A stretch of 59,763 bases of DNA, taken from JAFLUQ01 sp964551215. Lineage in GTDB: Bacteria > Bacillota > Clostridia > UMGS1883. This document shows positions 51,701 through 59,710 of the stretch, piece after piece; position 1 is the first letter of the stretch, and every line of letters starts with the position of its first letter. The notes below the pieces were generated by a model, which did not search any database, had not been told where the DNA came from, and saw nothing but the letters and a program-made list of their open reading frames with translations. The DNA lies in the NCBI GenBank assembly GCA_964551215.1, contig CAZKBV010000002.1, positions 1 through 59,763 on the forward strand, written 5' to 3'. A program made the position numbers and the translations under genes.

Positions 51701-52545
51701 CCTACCTTAGCGAGGTCGTAACGCTTTGCGTCGAAGAAAAGCCCCATAAGAAGGGAGTTGGCGCTGTCATATGTGGGAGGCTCGCCGGGGCGGAGCTTGG
51801 CGTAAATTTCAAAGAGAGCCTGCTCCTTATTGGTTGTGGCGGCGTCCTTCATAAGAGTGGCAAGTATCTTATCGTCGTCGCCGAAAAGGTCGATTATCTG
51901 GGCGTCTGTCTCCAGTCCCAAAGCCTTTATAAGCACCGTAACGGGAATTTTTCTGTTTCTGTCTATACGGACATAGAAAATATCGTTGCTGTCCGTTTCA
52001 TATTCAAGCCACGCTCCTCGGTTGGGAATGACGGTGGAATTAATGAGCTTTTTACCGTCCTTGTCGAACTTCTGCTCATAGTATATTCCCGGAGAACGGA
52101 CAAGCTGAGTTACTATAACTCTTTCGGCGCCGTTTATAATAAAGGTACCCTGTTCCGTCATGAGAGGAAAATCTCCCATAAAAATTTCCTGTTCCTTTAT
52201 TTCTCCCGTTTCCTGATTGATAAGACGTACCTTTACTCTGAGAGGAGCGGCATAGTTGGTGTCTCTCTCCTTACACTCGTCTATGCTGTATTTCGGTTGG
52301 TCGTCCATGCGGTAATCCGTAAATTCAAGGATAAGGTTTCCCGCGTAGTCCGTTATGGGAGAAACGTCCCGGAATACTTCCTTAAGGCCTTCCTTTATGA
52401 ACCACTCGTAAGAGCTTTTCTGAAGGTCTATAAGGTTGGGCATTTCCAATACCTCGTCTATCTTGGCAAAGGTCATTCTCTCGTTTTTGCCGAAGCGGAC
52501 GGGCTTAATTCTTCCGGATTCCTCCAATTTGGTTTTGGTTGGCAT
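48769..52545 (-). CDS. rpoB: DNA-directed RNA polymerase subunit beta
   Basis: A 1258-residue beta subunit. The rifampicin-binding region SSQLSQFMDQNNPLAELTHKRRLSALGPGG carries the sensitive-type D, H and S residues. KMAGRHGNKGVVS and the C-terminal clamp are conserved. The tail is acidic, like that of RpoC. Start at 52545 (MPTKTKLEES) with GAGGTGA upstream. The genes usually upstream (rplJ, rplL) are absent; it has its own promoter and leader. Confidence 0.99.
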   Translation of the reverse strand: MPTKTKLEESGRIKPVRFGKNERMTFAKIDEVLEMPNLIDLQKSSYEWFIKEGLKEVFRDVSPITDYAGNLILEFTDYRMDDQPKYSIDECKERDTNYAAPLRVKVRLINQETGEIKEQEIFMGDFPLMTEQGTFIINGAERVIVTQLVRSPGIYYEQKFDKDGKKLINSTVIPNRGAWLEYETDSNDIFYVRIDRNRKIPVTVLIKALGLETDAQIIDLFGDDDKILATLMKDAATTNKEQALFEIYAKLRPGEPPTYDSANSLLMGLFFDAKRYDLAKVGRYKYNKKLAIAARIAGQVAGEPVIDPSSGEIIVEADTKITKELAQRIEDAGINRVIVNTGEKNVVVFGNNMVDPVKYAGIDLWDVTHEKVNKIVLDEILQEAAGDIDEVKRLADERLDELVPKHIVVDDIFASINYCINLAHGIGTDDDIDHLGNRRLRSVGELLQNQFRIGISRMDRGVRERMSIQEQDIVTPQSLINIRPVVAAIKEFFGSSQLSQFMDQNNPLAELTHKRRLSALGPGGLSRERAGFQVRDVHYTHYGRMCPIESPEGPNIGLISSLSTFARINEYGFIEAPYRKVVRGKGIITNEIEYMTADVEDNYIVAQANEPIVETEEGIKFTNKKVSARYRNEILEVPAESIDYMDVSPKQVVSVATAMIPFLENDDANRALMGSNMQRQAVPLLKPQSPIIGTGMEYKAAKDSGVVVLSKHDGVVDKVSADEIVIKEKNGERHSYKLLKFMRSNQGTCINQRPIVEPGEIIKKGEIIADGPATDNGEIALGRNVLIGFMTWEGYNYEDAVLLNENLVRDDVFTSVHIEKYESESRDTKLGPEEITRDIPNVSDDALKNLDERGIIRIGAEVRPGDILVGKVTPKGETDLTPEERLLRAIFGEKAREVRDTSLHVPHGEMGIIVDVKVFTRENNDELSPGVNELVRVYIAQKRKISVGDKMAGRHGNKGVVSRVLPVEDMPFLPDGRPLDLVLNPLGVPSRMNIGQVLEVHLGMAASKLGFKVATPVFDGANERDIVELLEEAGMNRDGKTVLYDGRTGEPFDNPVTVGYMYFLKLHHLVDDKIHARSTGPYSLVTQQPLGGKAQFGGQRFGEMEVWALEAYGAAYLLQEILTVKSDDVVGRVKTYESIVKGENVPTPGIPESFKVLVKELQSLALDVNVLDSNGNPIELTSDDDDEPNMDAYKDEFKQVNDGFGNGYREVDAAEELMRELMENKENEVSDGSVLDDVEGPDDEELFAMEKDFDDEEM

Positions 52546-52760
52546 AAATAAAATCACCTCAATCAAAAATTCTTTCCGGAGCAACGGCAATCTTAACCCG
52601 CTTTTCCTGTGTAGAATTCACTCGGAAAAGCGCAGGGACAGAATTTCTCCCATACGCCGCGCCTGTTCATAGAATGTGAAAAGGCGCAAAATATCGATAC
52701 CTGTTGCAATCGATGCTTTTACGCTCGCGCTTGTGAGCGTAACCGCACATCTTAGTGTAG
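52546..52760 (-). promoter_or_regulatory. Structured 5' leader of rpoBC
   Basis: About 215 nt between the predicted transcript start and the rpoB start. It contains three hairpins: TTACGCTC/GAGCGTAA (52719-52742), ATCGAT/ATCGAT (52693-52714) and CGCTTTTCC/GGAAAAGCG (52599-52632). None is followed by a T tract, so this is not a simple attenuator. It may mediate autogenous control; that is inference. Confidence 0.5.
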
Positions 52761-52766
52761 TATATT

Positions 52767-52795
52767 AATATATCATAAAATTCAACGCCTGTCAA
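52767..52795 (-). promoter_or_regulatory. Promoter of rpoBC
   Basis: Minus strand: perfect TTGACA (plus 52790-52795), 17 bp, TATATT (plus 52767-52772). Confidence 0.85.
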
Positions 52796-52876
52796 TAGTT
52801 AGATTAAACAAAAGTCGGATTTTTCCAAACAATTTATCTCCCGTTATCTCCCGCTTATATCTGAGATTCCGTATGC

Positions 52877-53410
52877 TTATCCTTCCGGCGGAAGCAAAGG
52901 CTCCGGCGGGATTTTATGGGAGGCTATAAGCTTTTCCATCCATATCATGTCCCACCAGCGGTCCAGCTTAAAGCCGCACTTATGAAAATGCGCCGCCGTT
53001 TTGTACCCCATTTTTTCGTGAAAAGCTATGCTTTGCGGATTGGGGTAGGCTATGCAGGCATTTAAATTCGTAACGTTCTGTTTTTTCAAAAGCTCCTCAA
53101 GGCGGCTGTACAGTAACCCTCCCGTTCCTCGGCCTTCAAAGCCCTTTTTCATGTATATTGTAGTCTCAACGCTATAGGCATAGGCTTCTCTTTCGTGGAA
53201 TGGGTTGGCGCAGGCGTAGCCCAGTATCTCGCCGTTTTCCTCCGCAACAAGGAAAGGGAATTTTTCATGGGTTTTTTCAACGCGCTTGGCAAATTCAGCC
53301 TCGGAGGGGACGGCACATTCAAAGGTTATTTGGGTATTTTCCACGTAGTAGGCGTAAATTTTAAGTATTTCCGACCCGTCGGCGGATGTGGCTTTTCTTA
53401 TATTAATCAT
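52877..53410 (-). CDS. GNAT N-acetyltransferase, phosphinothricin acetyltransferase-like
   Basis: A 177-residue GNAT enzyme. The start (MINIRKATSADGSEILKIYAYYVENTQITFE) is that of the PAT/YncA subgroup, the CoA loop is KGFEGRGTGGLLYSRL, and the end AFHEKMGYKTAAHFHKCGFKLDRWWDMIWMEK is diagnostic. Members acetylate amino groups of amino acids such as methionine derivatives; the substrate here is unknown. The start is 2 bp after the radical SAM stop, with GAGAAGG. Confidence 0.93.
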   Translation of the reverse strand: MINIRKATSADGSEILKIYAYYVENTQITFECAVPSEAEFAKRVEKTHEKFPFLVAEENGEILGYACANPFHEREAYAYSVETTIYMKKGFEGRGTGGLLYSRLEELLKKQNVTNLNACIAYPNPQSIAFHEKMGYKTAAHFHKCGFKLDRWWDMIWMEKLIASHKIPPEPLLPPEG

Positions 53411-53412
53411 GC

Positions 53413-54399
53413 TTATACCTTCTCTATAAGCTCGGCATGGTTTCCGTTCACCCACACGCCCTCACCCACGGAGGCGACGGTAAATTTCACGCCCTTGCGG
53501 GCAAAATATTCCGCATTGCAGCGCTTATTGCCGATAATTTTGCTGATTTTGCTTTTAGGCGCGGTTACGTCCAGTCTGCCTTTTTCAATGTATTTTTCCA
53601 GTTCGCCGCGGATATAGCGGCTTTTAACAAGTTCCCCAATCGCCGGATGGTAGGGGCCGGCTACGCAGCTTTCCTTAAGCTCCGAGCTGTCGCTTAAACC
53701 TATGCGCAGCACCTTTACTCCCGCTTTTAGAAAAACGCCGTAAAGCTCCGCTCCCAGACTTACCGCTTCCTCCAATGACTGAGGGCTGTATCTCCCCTCC
53801 TCGAAAAGTCTTGCAAGAGCCGTATTTTTCATAACAAGGGTAGGATATATTCGGGTTTCTTCCGCTCCAAGGCGGAGAAAGCTCTTTGCTGTCTCCATAG
53901 ACTTTTCCCTCGTGTCTCCCGGCAGACCTGTCATCATCTGCAGCCCAAGGGTAAAGCCCCATTCCTTTATCAGCTTTGACGCCCGCCGCACCGCTTCGGA
54001 GGAATGTCCCCTGTTTGCTTTCATAAGCACGCCGTCGTCCATAGACTGAGCGCCCAGCTCCACATTGGTAACTCCGTACTCCTTCAAAAGGGCAAGCCGC
54101 TCGCCGTCTATATAGTCCGGCCTTGTTGACAGCCTTATTCCGCTTACCAGCCCCTTATCCACATACTCCTTCGCGAGGGAGAGATATCCTGTTTGCAGCT
54201 CCTTGCGGATTCCCGTAAAGCTTCCGCCGAAAAACGCCACCGTATTGTTTTCGGTTTTTCCGCCGGAAAGGTAGCTTTCGATAATTTCCCGGGCTTCGTT
54301 TAGGGACGGAGGCTTCCGCACTCCCGTTATGGAACGCTGATTACAGAAGGCGCAGTCGTTCGGGCAGCCCTCGTGAGGGACGAAAACAGGTATGTTCAT
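53413..54399 (-). CDS. Elp3-like radical SAM protein
   Basis: A 328-residue radical SAM enzyme. The [4Fe-4S]-SAM motif is C12-X3-C16-X2-C19 (GCPNDCAFCNQ), followed by FFGGSFTG and the GGDP-like QMMTGLPGDT. It resembles the Elp3/YhcC group, and the gene after rnc in Clostridia is commonly this one. A role in tRNA modification is plausible but not shown. It overlaps rnc by 4 bp. Confidence 0.92.
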   Translation of the reverse strand: MNIPVFVPHEGCPNDCAFCNQRSITGVRKPPSLNEAREIIESYLSGGKTENNTVAFFGGSFTGIRKELQTGYLSLAKEYVDKGLVSGIRLSTRPDYIDGERLALLKEYGVTNVELGAQSMDDGVLMKANRGHSSEAVRRASKLIKEWGFTLGLQMMTGLPGDTREKSMETAKSFLRLGAEETRIYPTLVMKNTALARLFEEGRYSPQSLEEAVSLGAELYGVFLKAGVKVLRIGLSDSSELKESCVAGPYHPAIGELVKSRYIRGELEKYIEKGRLDVTAPKSKISKIIGNKRCNAEYFARKGVKFTVASVGEGVWVNGNHAELIEKV

Positions 54400-55154
54400 T
54401 TATTTGTAAGCTCCTCCACAATGGTATGGGGATCCGGAACTATCCCTTCGGCTTTGAAACGTTCCTCTATAACCTTTATTTTGTCAAGAGCCTCCTTCGC
54501 GGCATTTTGCTGGGCCTGCTTTTTGCTGTGGGAAACGCCGATACCTATGCGGCATTTATTGATAACGGCGGCAATGGTAAATTCGCAGTTGTGTACCGGA
54601 CCGTTAAGCGCCAGCACCTCGTATACCACATTGCCGTACTTGCTTTGAAGCTTTTCCTGCAAACGGCTTTTATAATCGGTATCGACAAATTTGCCGTTTG
54701 TTATTACCTCCTGTATTCTGCCGCCGTAAACCTTACGCACGTAATCTCGGGTTTTTTCAAGCCCCGCTTCAAGGTAAAGAGCCGCCACGTGCGCCTCAAA
54801 CATATCCGCCAAAATGGACTTGCGGTTGCGTTCTCCGCCACATTCCGCGCTTGTGCCAAGGCGGGCGTATTTATTTATATTGATTTCACGCGACAGTTCT
54901 GCCAAAGTATCCTCACAGACAAGCGCCGCCCTTATACGGGTGGACATTCCCTCGGGGAATTTTTCATCCATGTAAAGTTCTTGGGCGATGATAAAGCCCA
55001 AAATAGCATCGCCCAAGAACTCCAGTCTTTCGTAGCTTTCCACTCCGTACTGATACGCATATGATTTATGAGTCAGCGCTGTAAGAAGCAGTTGGGGATC
55101 TTTAAACTTATAATCCATCTTTTTTTCCAGTTCTTCGAGAAATTGAGGCTGCAT
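54396..55154 (-). CDS. rnc: Ribonuclease III
   Basis: A 252-residue RNase III that cuts double-stranded RNA in rRNA and mRNA processing. The signature ERLEFLGDA is at 42-50 (E45, D49), with the second acidic pair in SILADMFEAHVAALYLEAG. The C-terminal dsRNA-binding domain runs from about 160 (DYKSRLQEKLQ... SKKQAQQNAAKEAL). The ATG at 55154 is preferred to an upstream TTG because GGAGG lies 8 nt before it. Confidence 0.97.
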   Translation of the reverse strand: MQPQFLEELEKKMDYKFKDPQLLLTALTHKSYAYQYGVESYERLEFLGDAILGFIIAQELYMDEKFPEGMSTRIRAALVCEDTLAELSREININKYARLGTSAECGGERNRKSILADMFEAHVAALYLEAGLEKTRDYVRKVYGGRIQEVITNGKFVDTDYKSRLQEKLQSKYGNVVYEVLALNGPVHNCEFTIAAVINKCRIGIGVSHSKKQAQQNAAKEALDKIKVIEERFKAEGIVPDPHTIVEELTNK

Positions 55155-55217
55155 GATTTTTTCCTCCAATCATATATAATTTAACATATTTTTATTTACG
55201 CAAAATATAGAGAAAGC

Positions 55218-55241
55218 CCCCGGACAAATTACTGTCCGGGG
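55218..55241. terminator. Hairpin after the SLH gene or before rnc
   Basis: A 9-bp stem CCCCGGACA/TGTCCGGGG with a 6-nt loop, 27 bp beyond the stop of the SLH gene on the minus strand. The T tract is weak (CTTTCTCT). Confidence 0.6.
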
Positions 55242-55267
55242 ACAGTCTTAAATTTTACGGTTCGTAA

Positions 55268-58200
55268 TTATTTCGATATAATATACACGAATTTAAGATA
55301 GGTCGAGCTGGAAGTGGTATCTCCCGTGGAGTATGTTACAACAACACTGGCGTTTTCGCCTACATCGTTGTAGGACTCAAGGTAATCCATTCCGTTCTCG
55401 CCCAGATATTCGGCTCCGCGCTTTCCGACATACTGGAACACCTTTGTCGGAGAGGATGTGGAGGAGGAGAACTTATGCGCCACGAAGCCGGCTCCGGAGG
55501 ATGTCATTTCAAGACCAAGCTCCGCGTCTTTATAAAGGGTGGGAGATACGGAAAGGATGTTATCCGTCTTGTCTATATCCAAAACCGTGCCGTAGGCCAG
55601 ACGGAAGGCCGCGTTGGCCGCGTCTCCCGTTTCGGGCTCGTTGCTTGTGCTCTTAATGGCAAGGATACGCTTGGAAAGAGCTTCGGCAAGAGTCGCGACG
55701 GCTTCGTCCTGTTCGGGAGCGGAAGCGTCAAGCCAGAGTTGAAGCTCTGATATCATACCGTTGGAATCCTTAAGATAACGAACGATATCTCCGTTGGAAA
55801 CCTTGTTCCAGTCTTCGACAGCCTCCTTGGAAAGCTTTGAGCTGTCGATGGAAAGAGTTGTCGTAGCCGATGTGGAAACGCTGCCGTTGCCGCAGTTATA
55901 TCCGGAAACAGTATCATTGTCATCGTCGTCTACGCCTATGCCGGAAACGATAAGGAATGGCGATTTGTAGTTAAATTCTTCGGAATCGTTAGTCTTGTAA
56001 AGAAGAACGAGACCGGCTCTCTTAATCGCGCCCGTGTCAAGGTTATAGGCCTCAACGTTATACGATCTGCCTGAGGTAAATGAACTTGTAGCCATCATTT
56101 TGTAATCGTCCCACGCGTTTCTGTCATCGGGGATAAAGAACACCTTGGATGCCGTAGAGGAAACGGAGAACTTCTTGCTCTCGTCGCTGCTGTTAAAGCC
56201 GCCGGAGCTGGAGTACGTACGCTCGCCCTCATACGGAACATCGCACACAAGGTCATCGCCCACATCGGACTCCGCCACAGTATCTATAGCCTGAAGGCGT
56301 CCGTTGGAATTGAGCTTGTAGCGCACAGGCTGCTGATAAAGCAGGTTCTGCATTCCCGCGCCGGCGTCATTGCTCGCGTACGCGCTGTTTGCCTGTATAG
56401 CCGTATCCTGAAGAATGTCGGCAATATTAGTATCCTTCGAATTATACTTCACTCCGTCAATTGTTATGGATGACGCCGATCCCACATGGCTCTTCGTGCC
56501 GTTATTAAGCATAATATACGCTTCAAGCTTATAATCCGCGTCCTCATTTTCGAATTCGTCCTCATCCTGAGTAAGGCTGAGAAGATAGCCGTATTTATAG
56601 GACGTTGTGCTGCCGGAAGACGAAACCGCAACGCCGGCAATCTGACCTACATAGTCCAAATATATGCTTACGCCCTCATCGCCTCTTGCGAGATCGTACT
56701 TTTCGTCGGAGCCGAGAGCCGCGTCATAGTTTACGTAATCGTAATTGTACTGATAATAAACGCCGCCAAGCTCGACAATACTGCTGTCGTTTTCGCTGAT
56801 GCCCGTTACCTTTTGGCTTGTTTTGCTGTTTCTTGTAACCTCCATTACGGTAACATCAATGCCCGCGCTGGCGGAGGGAGACTCCATAACGCTTATTACA
56901 TCGTAGGGTGAAATGTCGGTAACCGATTCGATATTCTTTGTCCCTCGGCGGAAATTGAAATATTCGCCGCTTTCCGCGGTATTGCGGAATTCCATATAGG
57001 TTTCCGTGCCTACCTTGTAAAGAAGGTTGATTCTGTCATAGGTAATACCGGAGCTTACGCTTTTTACCACATAGGTTTTATAATTGTTTATCTTGACTAT
57101 GTCATACTTTCCGTCGATTATCTCTATTTTACCGTTGGTAAAGTAATACGGGCTTTCAGGATCGACGAGGTCTTCGGTCTTGAAATCGCTGACATACTTT
57201 CCGTTAAAAATAACGTTATAGCTCTTTATAGAGGTTTTGCTTGTTTTAAAGGTTTCGGGGTTGCTGCTGTATTCGATATTTCCGTCATCGTTTACGCCAA
57301 GGAAGAAATTATTGTTTCCGTTGACGCCCGAATAAATGATTTTCGAGTCGGCGGAAGTGACGGAAATCGCCGTTACAATATCCTCCTTCTTGTTGTAGGA
57401 CATCTTCACCTTTTGACCGATAAGCTTGTTAAGATCAATCTTGTCAAGCACCTTAGTCTCTACTTCATAGGTATCATCTTTATTTATGATAATCTCGTAT
57501 TTTCCCAGTTCGGTAACGTCACTGTCAATAGCCGTGACATATGTGGAGGTAACAACGCCGGAAACCGTTTCAATGTTGCTGGAGCTACTGCTGCTGCCGG
57601 AGCTGCCGCTGCCTTGCTTGGAAACCACAATCACCGGATCCGAATCCGGATTAAGGCTGGGCTTTGTTTCAAGCCTGTTAATGCTTAAGGAATTATACGC
57701 GAGAATGGCAACGGTGCTTCTCGTTATAGGCTGAGTAAGGTACTGGTCATTACTGTTGGTGTTCTTAAGAAGCCCCTGCTGATTGGCGTAATAAATATAG
57801 CCCGCGGACCACGTCTTTTCGGGGTCTGCCTCCTGAAGATTCTTAGTCTGGCTTTCGCAAACCTGCTGCCAGCCGTAAAGGCACATAAGCATCTTAACGG
57901 CCTGCTCATATGTTACGGGGTCGGCGGCTCGGAAGGTATTGTCCTCGAAGCCGTTGATTATACCCTGCTGTGTCGCGAGATAAACATACGGACGCGCCCA
58001 CTTATATGAATCATCATTGTCCAGATCCTCAAAATGGGTCACGGCGTCGGTACCCGCGCTGTCGGCAAGACCTGAAAGGCGAATACATATTATAGCGAAC
58101 TCCGCTCTTGTAACATTGCTTTCCGGCCGGAAGGTTCCGTCGTTATAGCCTGTTATAATCTTCCTAAGGGCAAGTTCCGTAACAGCCTGTCCCACAACGG

Positions 58201-58360
58201 AGGTTTTATCCACATCGGAAAAATCTGTAACAATTTCCACTTCACTTTCTTCATCTTCTTCGCTGTCGGCAGCGTCTCCGTCAGCGGCGAAAGCCGCAAA
58301 GCAGGAAAGCGCCAATGCCAAAGCAAGAATCAAAGAAAGAACCTTTCTGAAATTCTTCAT
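55268..58360 (-). CDS. S-layer homology (SLH) domain protein
   Basis: A 1030-residue exported protein. The signal peptide ends AAFAA (about 26). After an acidic stretch, three SLH motifs at about 47-205 (AVTELALRKIITGYNDGTFRPESNVTRAEFA; YVYLATQQGIINGFEDNTFRAADPVTYEQAVKML; a third ending ITRSTVAILAYNSL) bind pyruvylated cell-wall polymer. A serine-rich linker (residues 250-262) leads to a long beta-rich region with no recognised enzyme. It is probably an S-layer or surface-structure protein. Monocistronic with its own promoter. Confidence 0.93.
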   Translation of the reverse strand: MKNFRKVLSLILALALALSCFAAFAADGDAADSEEDEESEVEIVTDFSDVDKTSVVGQAVTELALRKIITGYNDGTFRPESNVTRAEFAIICIRLSGLADSAGTDAVTHFEDLDNDDSYKWARPYVYLATQQGIINGFEDNTFRAADPVTYEQAVKMLMCLYGWQQVCESQTKNLQEADPEKTWSAGYIYYANQQGLLKNTNSNDQYLTQPITRSTVAILAYNSLSINRLETKPSLNPDSDPVIVVSKQGSGSSGSSSSSSNIETVSGVVTSTYVTAIDSDVTELGKYEIIINKDDTYEVETKVLDKIDLNKLIGQKVKMSYNKKEDIVTAISVTSADSKIIYSGVNGNNNFFLGVNDDGNIEYSSNPETFKTSKTSIKSYNVIFNGKYVSDFKTEDLVDPESPYYFTNGKIEIIDGKYDIVKINNYKTYVVKSVSSGITYDRINLLYKVGTETYMEFRNTAESGEYFNFRRGTKNIESVTDISPYDVISVMESPSASAGIDVTVMEVTRNSKTSQKVTGISENDSSIVELGGVYYQYNYDYVNYDAALGSDEKYDLARGDEGVSIYLDYVGQIAGVAVSSSGSTTSYKYGYLLSLTQDEDEFENEDADYKLEAYIMLNNGTKSHVGSASSITIDGVKYNSKDTNIADILQDTAIQANSAYASNDAGAGMQNLLYQQPVRYKLNSNGRLQAIDTVAESDVGDDLVCDVPYEGERTYSSSGGFNSSDESKKFSVSSTASKVFFIPDDRNAWDDYKMMATSSFTSGRSYNVEAYNLDTGAIKRAGLVLLYKTNDSEEFNYKSPFLIVSGIGVDDDDNDTVSGYNCGNGSVSTSATTTLSIDSSKLSKEAVEDWNKVSNGDIVRYLKDSNGMISELQLWLDASAPEQDEAVATLAEALSKRILAIKSTSNEPETGDAANAAFRLAYGTVLDIDKTDNILSVSPTLYKDAELGLEMTSSGAGFVAHKFSSSTSSPTKVFQYVGKRGAEYLGENGMDYLESYNDVGENASVVVTYSTGDTTSSSTYLKFVYIISK

Positions 58361-58414
58361 AACAATCTCTCCTTAATAAAATAATCTGTTTGTAACGCAA
58401 GATGACACATTTAT

Positions 58415-58443
58415 ATTCTATATGTTTTTCTGTGTAAAGTCAA
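58415..58443 (-). promoter_or_regulatory. Promoter of the SLH gene
   Basis: Minus strand: TTGACT (plus 58438-58443), 17 bp, TAGAAT (plus 58415-58420). Confidence 0.75.
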
Positions 58444-58518
58444 GTGGTTTTTAAAGTTGTCACATATTTTTAATATTTTTTGCCGTTATTTTTATGCATA
58501 TAACTCCGGTGCTGTTTT

Positions 58519-59313
58519 TTAATCAAGTTTTTTGCCGTCAGCCGTACGCTTTATATAAATAAGCCACCCGATTCCGACCGCGACCGATAAAATCGCCGCA
58601 ATCTGCGACGCTCTAAGCCCCGAAGCCGCATAAAGACTGTCCGTTCTTAGGCCTTCTATAAAAAATCTTCCTGTGCCGTACCAAATCAGGTAAACGCAGA
58701 ACACGCTTCCCGAAGGAAGCTTTTTGCGTATAAGAAACAAAAGCAGGCAAAGGCACAAAAGGCTCCAAATACTTTCGTAAAGGAAGGTGGGATGAACGGG
58801 GGCGCTTGCGTTTATGCTCATTCCCCAAGGGAGATTTGTCTCCCCGCCGTGCGCTTCTCCGTTGACGAAATTTCCCCATCGTCCCACGCATTGACCTACG
58901 GCAAGACCCGCCGACGCCACATCGGCAAATTCCGGAAAGCTTATTTTTTTCACCCTGCAGAACACCAGCGCCGTAATAACTCCGGCGATTATGCCGCCGT
59001 ATACGGCCAAGCCGCCTTCCCAAACCTTGAAAATGTCCGAAAGTCTGTCCTTATAGGAATCCCAAGAGAAAATTACGTAATACGCTCTGGCTCCCACTAT
59101 TCCCAAAGGCAGCGCCCAGATAATAAAATCCAGCAGCTCCTCGGGGTTCCTTCCCCTCTTTTTGTATATATGTCCGCAAAGGGCAAGAGCCAAAAGCACC
59201 CCCGCGGCGATTATTACGCCGTACCAGTGTATTCCCCCGCCGTTTTTGTAGTGTATGAGAATCGGGTCAATTTCAAAGCTGAGATTAAGCTTTGGGAAAG
59301 AAATTGTATTCAT
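58519..59313 (-). CDS. lgt: Prolipoprotein diacylglyceryl transferase
   Basis: A 264-residue membrane enzyme with seven predicted helices that puts a diacylglyceryl group on the lipobox cysteine of lipoproteins such as those at 9038 and 31807. The signature GRWGNFVNGEAHGGET and the HWYGVIIAAG and GARAYYVIF blocks are all present. Start at 59313 with AAAGGAGATG; an earlier in-frame start overlaps the tRNA terminator. Confidence 0.97.
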   Translation of the reverse strand: MNTISFPKLNLSFEIDPILIHYKNGGGIHWYGVIIAAGVLLALALCGHIYKKRGRNPEELLDFIIWALPLGIVGARAYYVIFSWDSYKDRLSDIFKVWEGGLAVYGGIIAGVITALVFCRVKKISFPEFADVASAGLAVGQCVGRWGNFVNGEAHGGETNLPWGMSINASAPVHPTFLYESIWSLLCLCLLLFLIRKKLPSGSVFCVYLIWYGTGRFFIEGLRTDSLYAASGLRASQIAAILSVAVGIGWLIYIKRTADGKKLD

Positions 59314-59357
59314 CGAATAAACATCTCCTTTTTTGATTTCGCGGAGCCTGTATAAGT

Positions 59358-59390
59358 AAAATTCCCCATGCTTTTGCATGAGGAATTTTT
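59358..59390 (-). terminator. Terminator of the tRNA cluster
   Basis: Stem AAAATTCC-CATGC / GCATG-GGAATTTT with one mismatch, immediately after the CCA end of tRNA-Cys and ahead of lgt. Confidence 0.8.
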
Positions 59391-59463
59391 GGAGGCGTCA
59401 CCCGGAATCGAACCGGGGATCAGGGAGTTGCAGTCCCGTGCCTTACCGCTTGGCTATGACGCC
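59390..59463 (-). tRNA. tRNA-Cys (GCA)
   Basis: A 74-nt cloverleaf read on the minus strand, 5' GGCGTCATAGCCAAGCGG. The anticodon is GCA in GGGACTGCAACTCCC. Discriminator U73 as expected for tRNA-Cys; CCA is encoded. Confidence 0.97.
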
Positions 59464-59478
59464 TTACGCTTATTTAGA

Positions 59479-59510
59479 AGCAAAGGATAAGACATTGCCT
59501 TATCCTTTGC
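59479..59510. other. Hairpin between tRNA-Gly and tRNA-Cys
   Basis: An 11-bp stem GCAAAGGATAA / TTATCCTTTGC with a 10-nt loop in the tRNA spacer. A T run follows on the plus strand only, so for the minus-strand tRNA transcript it is more likely a processing or stability element than a terminator. Confidence 0.5.
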
Positions 59511-59514
59511 TTTT

Positions 59515-59589
59515 TGGAGCGGAAGACGAGATTCGAACTCGCGACTTTCACCTTGGCAAGGTGACACTCTACCACTGAGTCACTCCCGC
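59515..59589 (-). tRNA. tRNA-Gly (GCC)
   Basis: A 75-nt cloverleaf on the minus strand, 5' GCGGGAGTGACTCAGTGG. Anticodon GCC in TCACCTTGCCAAGGTGA; U73 and an encoded CCA. Confidence 0.97.
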
Positions 59590-59631
59590 ATGCCGGCTTT
59601 GCCATATTAAATATACAAAGCCTATGAAATA

Positions 59632-59707
59632 TGGTGCCTTCGACTGGAATCGAACCAGTGACACAGGGATTTTCAGTCCCTTGCTCTACCGACTGAGCTA
59701 CAAAGGC
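59632..59707 (-). tRNA. tRNA-Phe (GAA)
   Basis: A 76-nt cloverleaf on the minus strand, 5' GCCTTTGTAGCTCAGTCGG. Anticodon GAA in GGGACTGAAAATCCC; A73 and an encoded CCA. This is the cognate tRNA sensed by the pheST T-box. Confidence 0.97.
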
Positions 59708-59710
59708 TTA

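Noticed and set aside
50923..52551. A 542-codon plus-strand frame antisense to rpoB, and others antisense to glyA, rpoC and the hpf-LivJ region
   Set aside because: Shadow frames caused by codon bias in well-supported genes on the other strand; no ribosome sites or family features.
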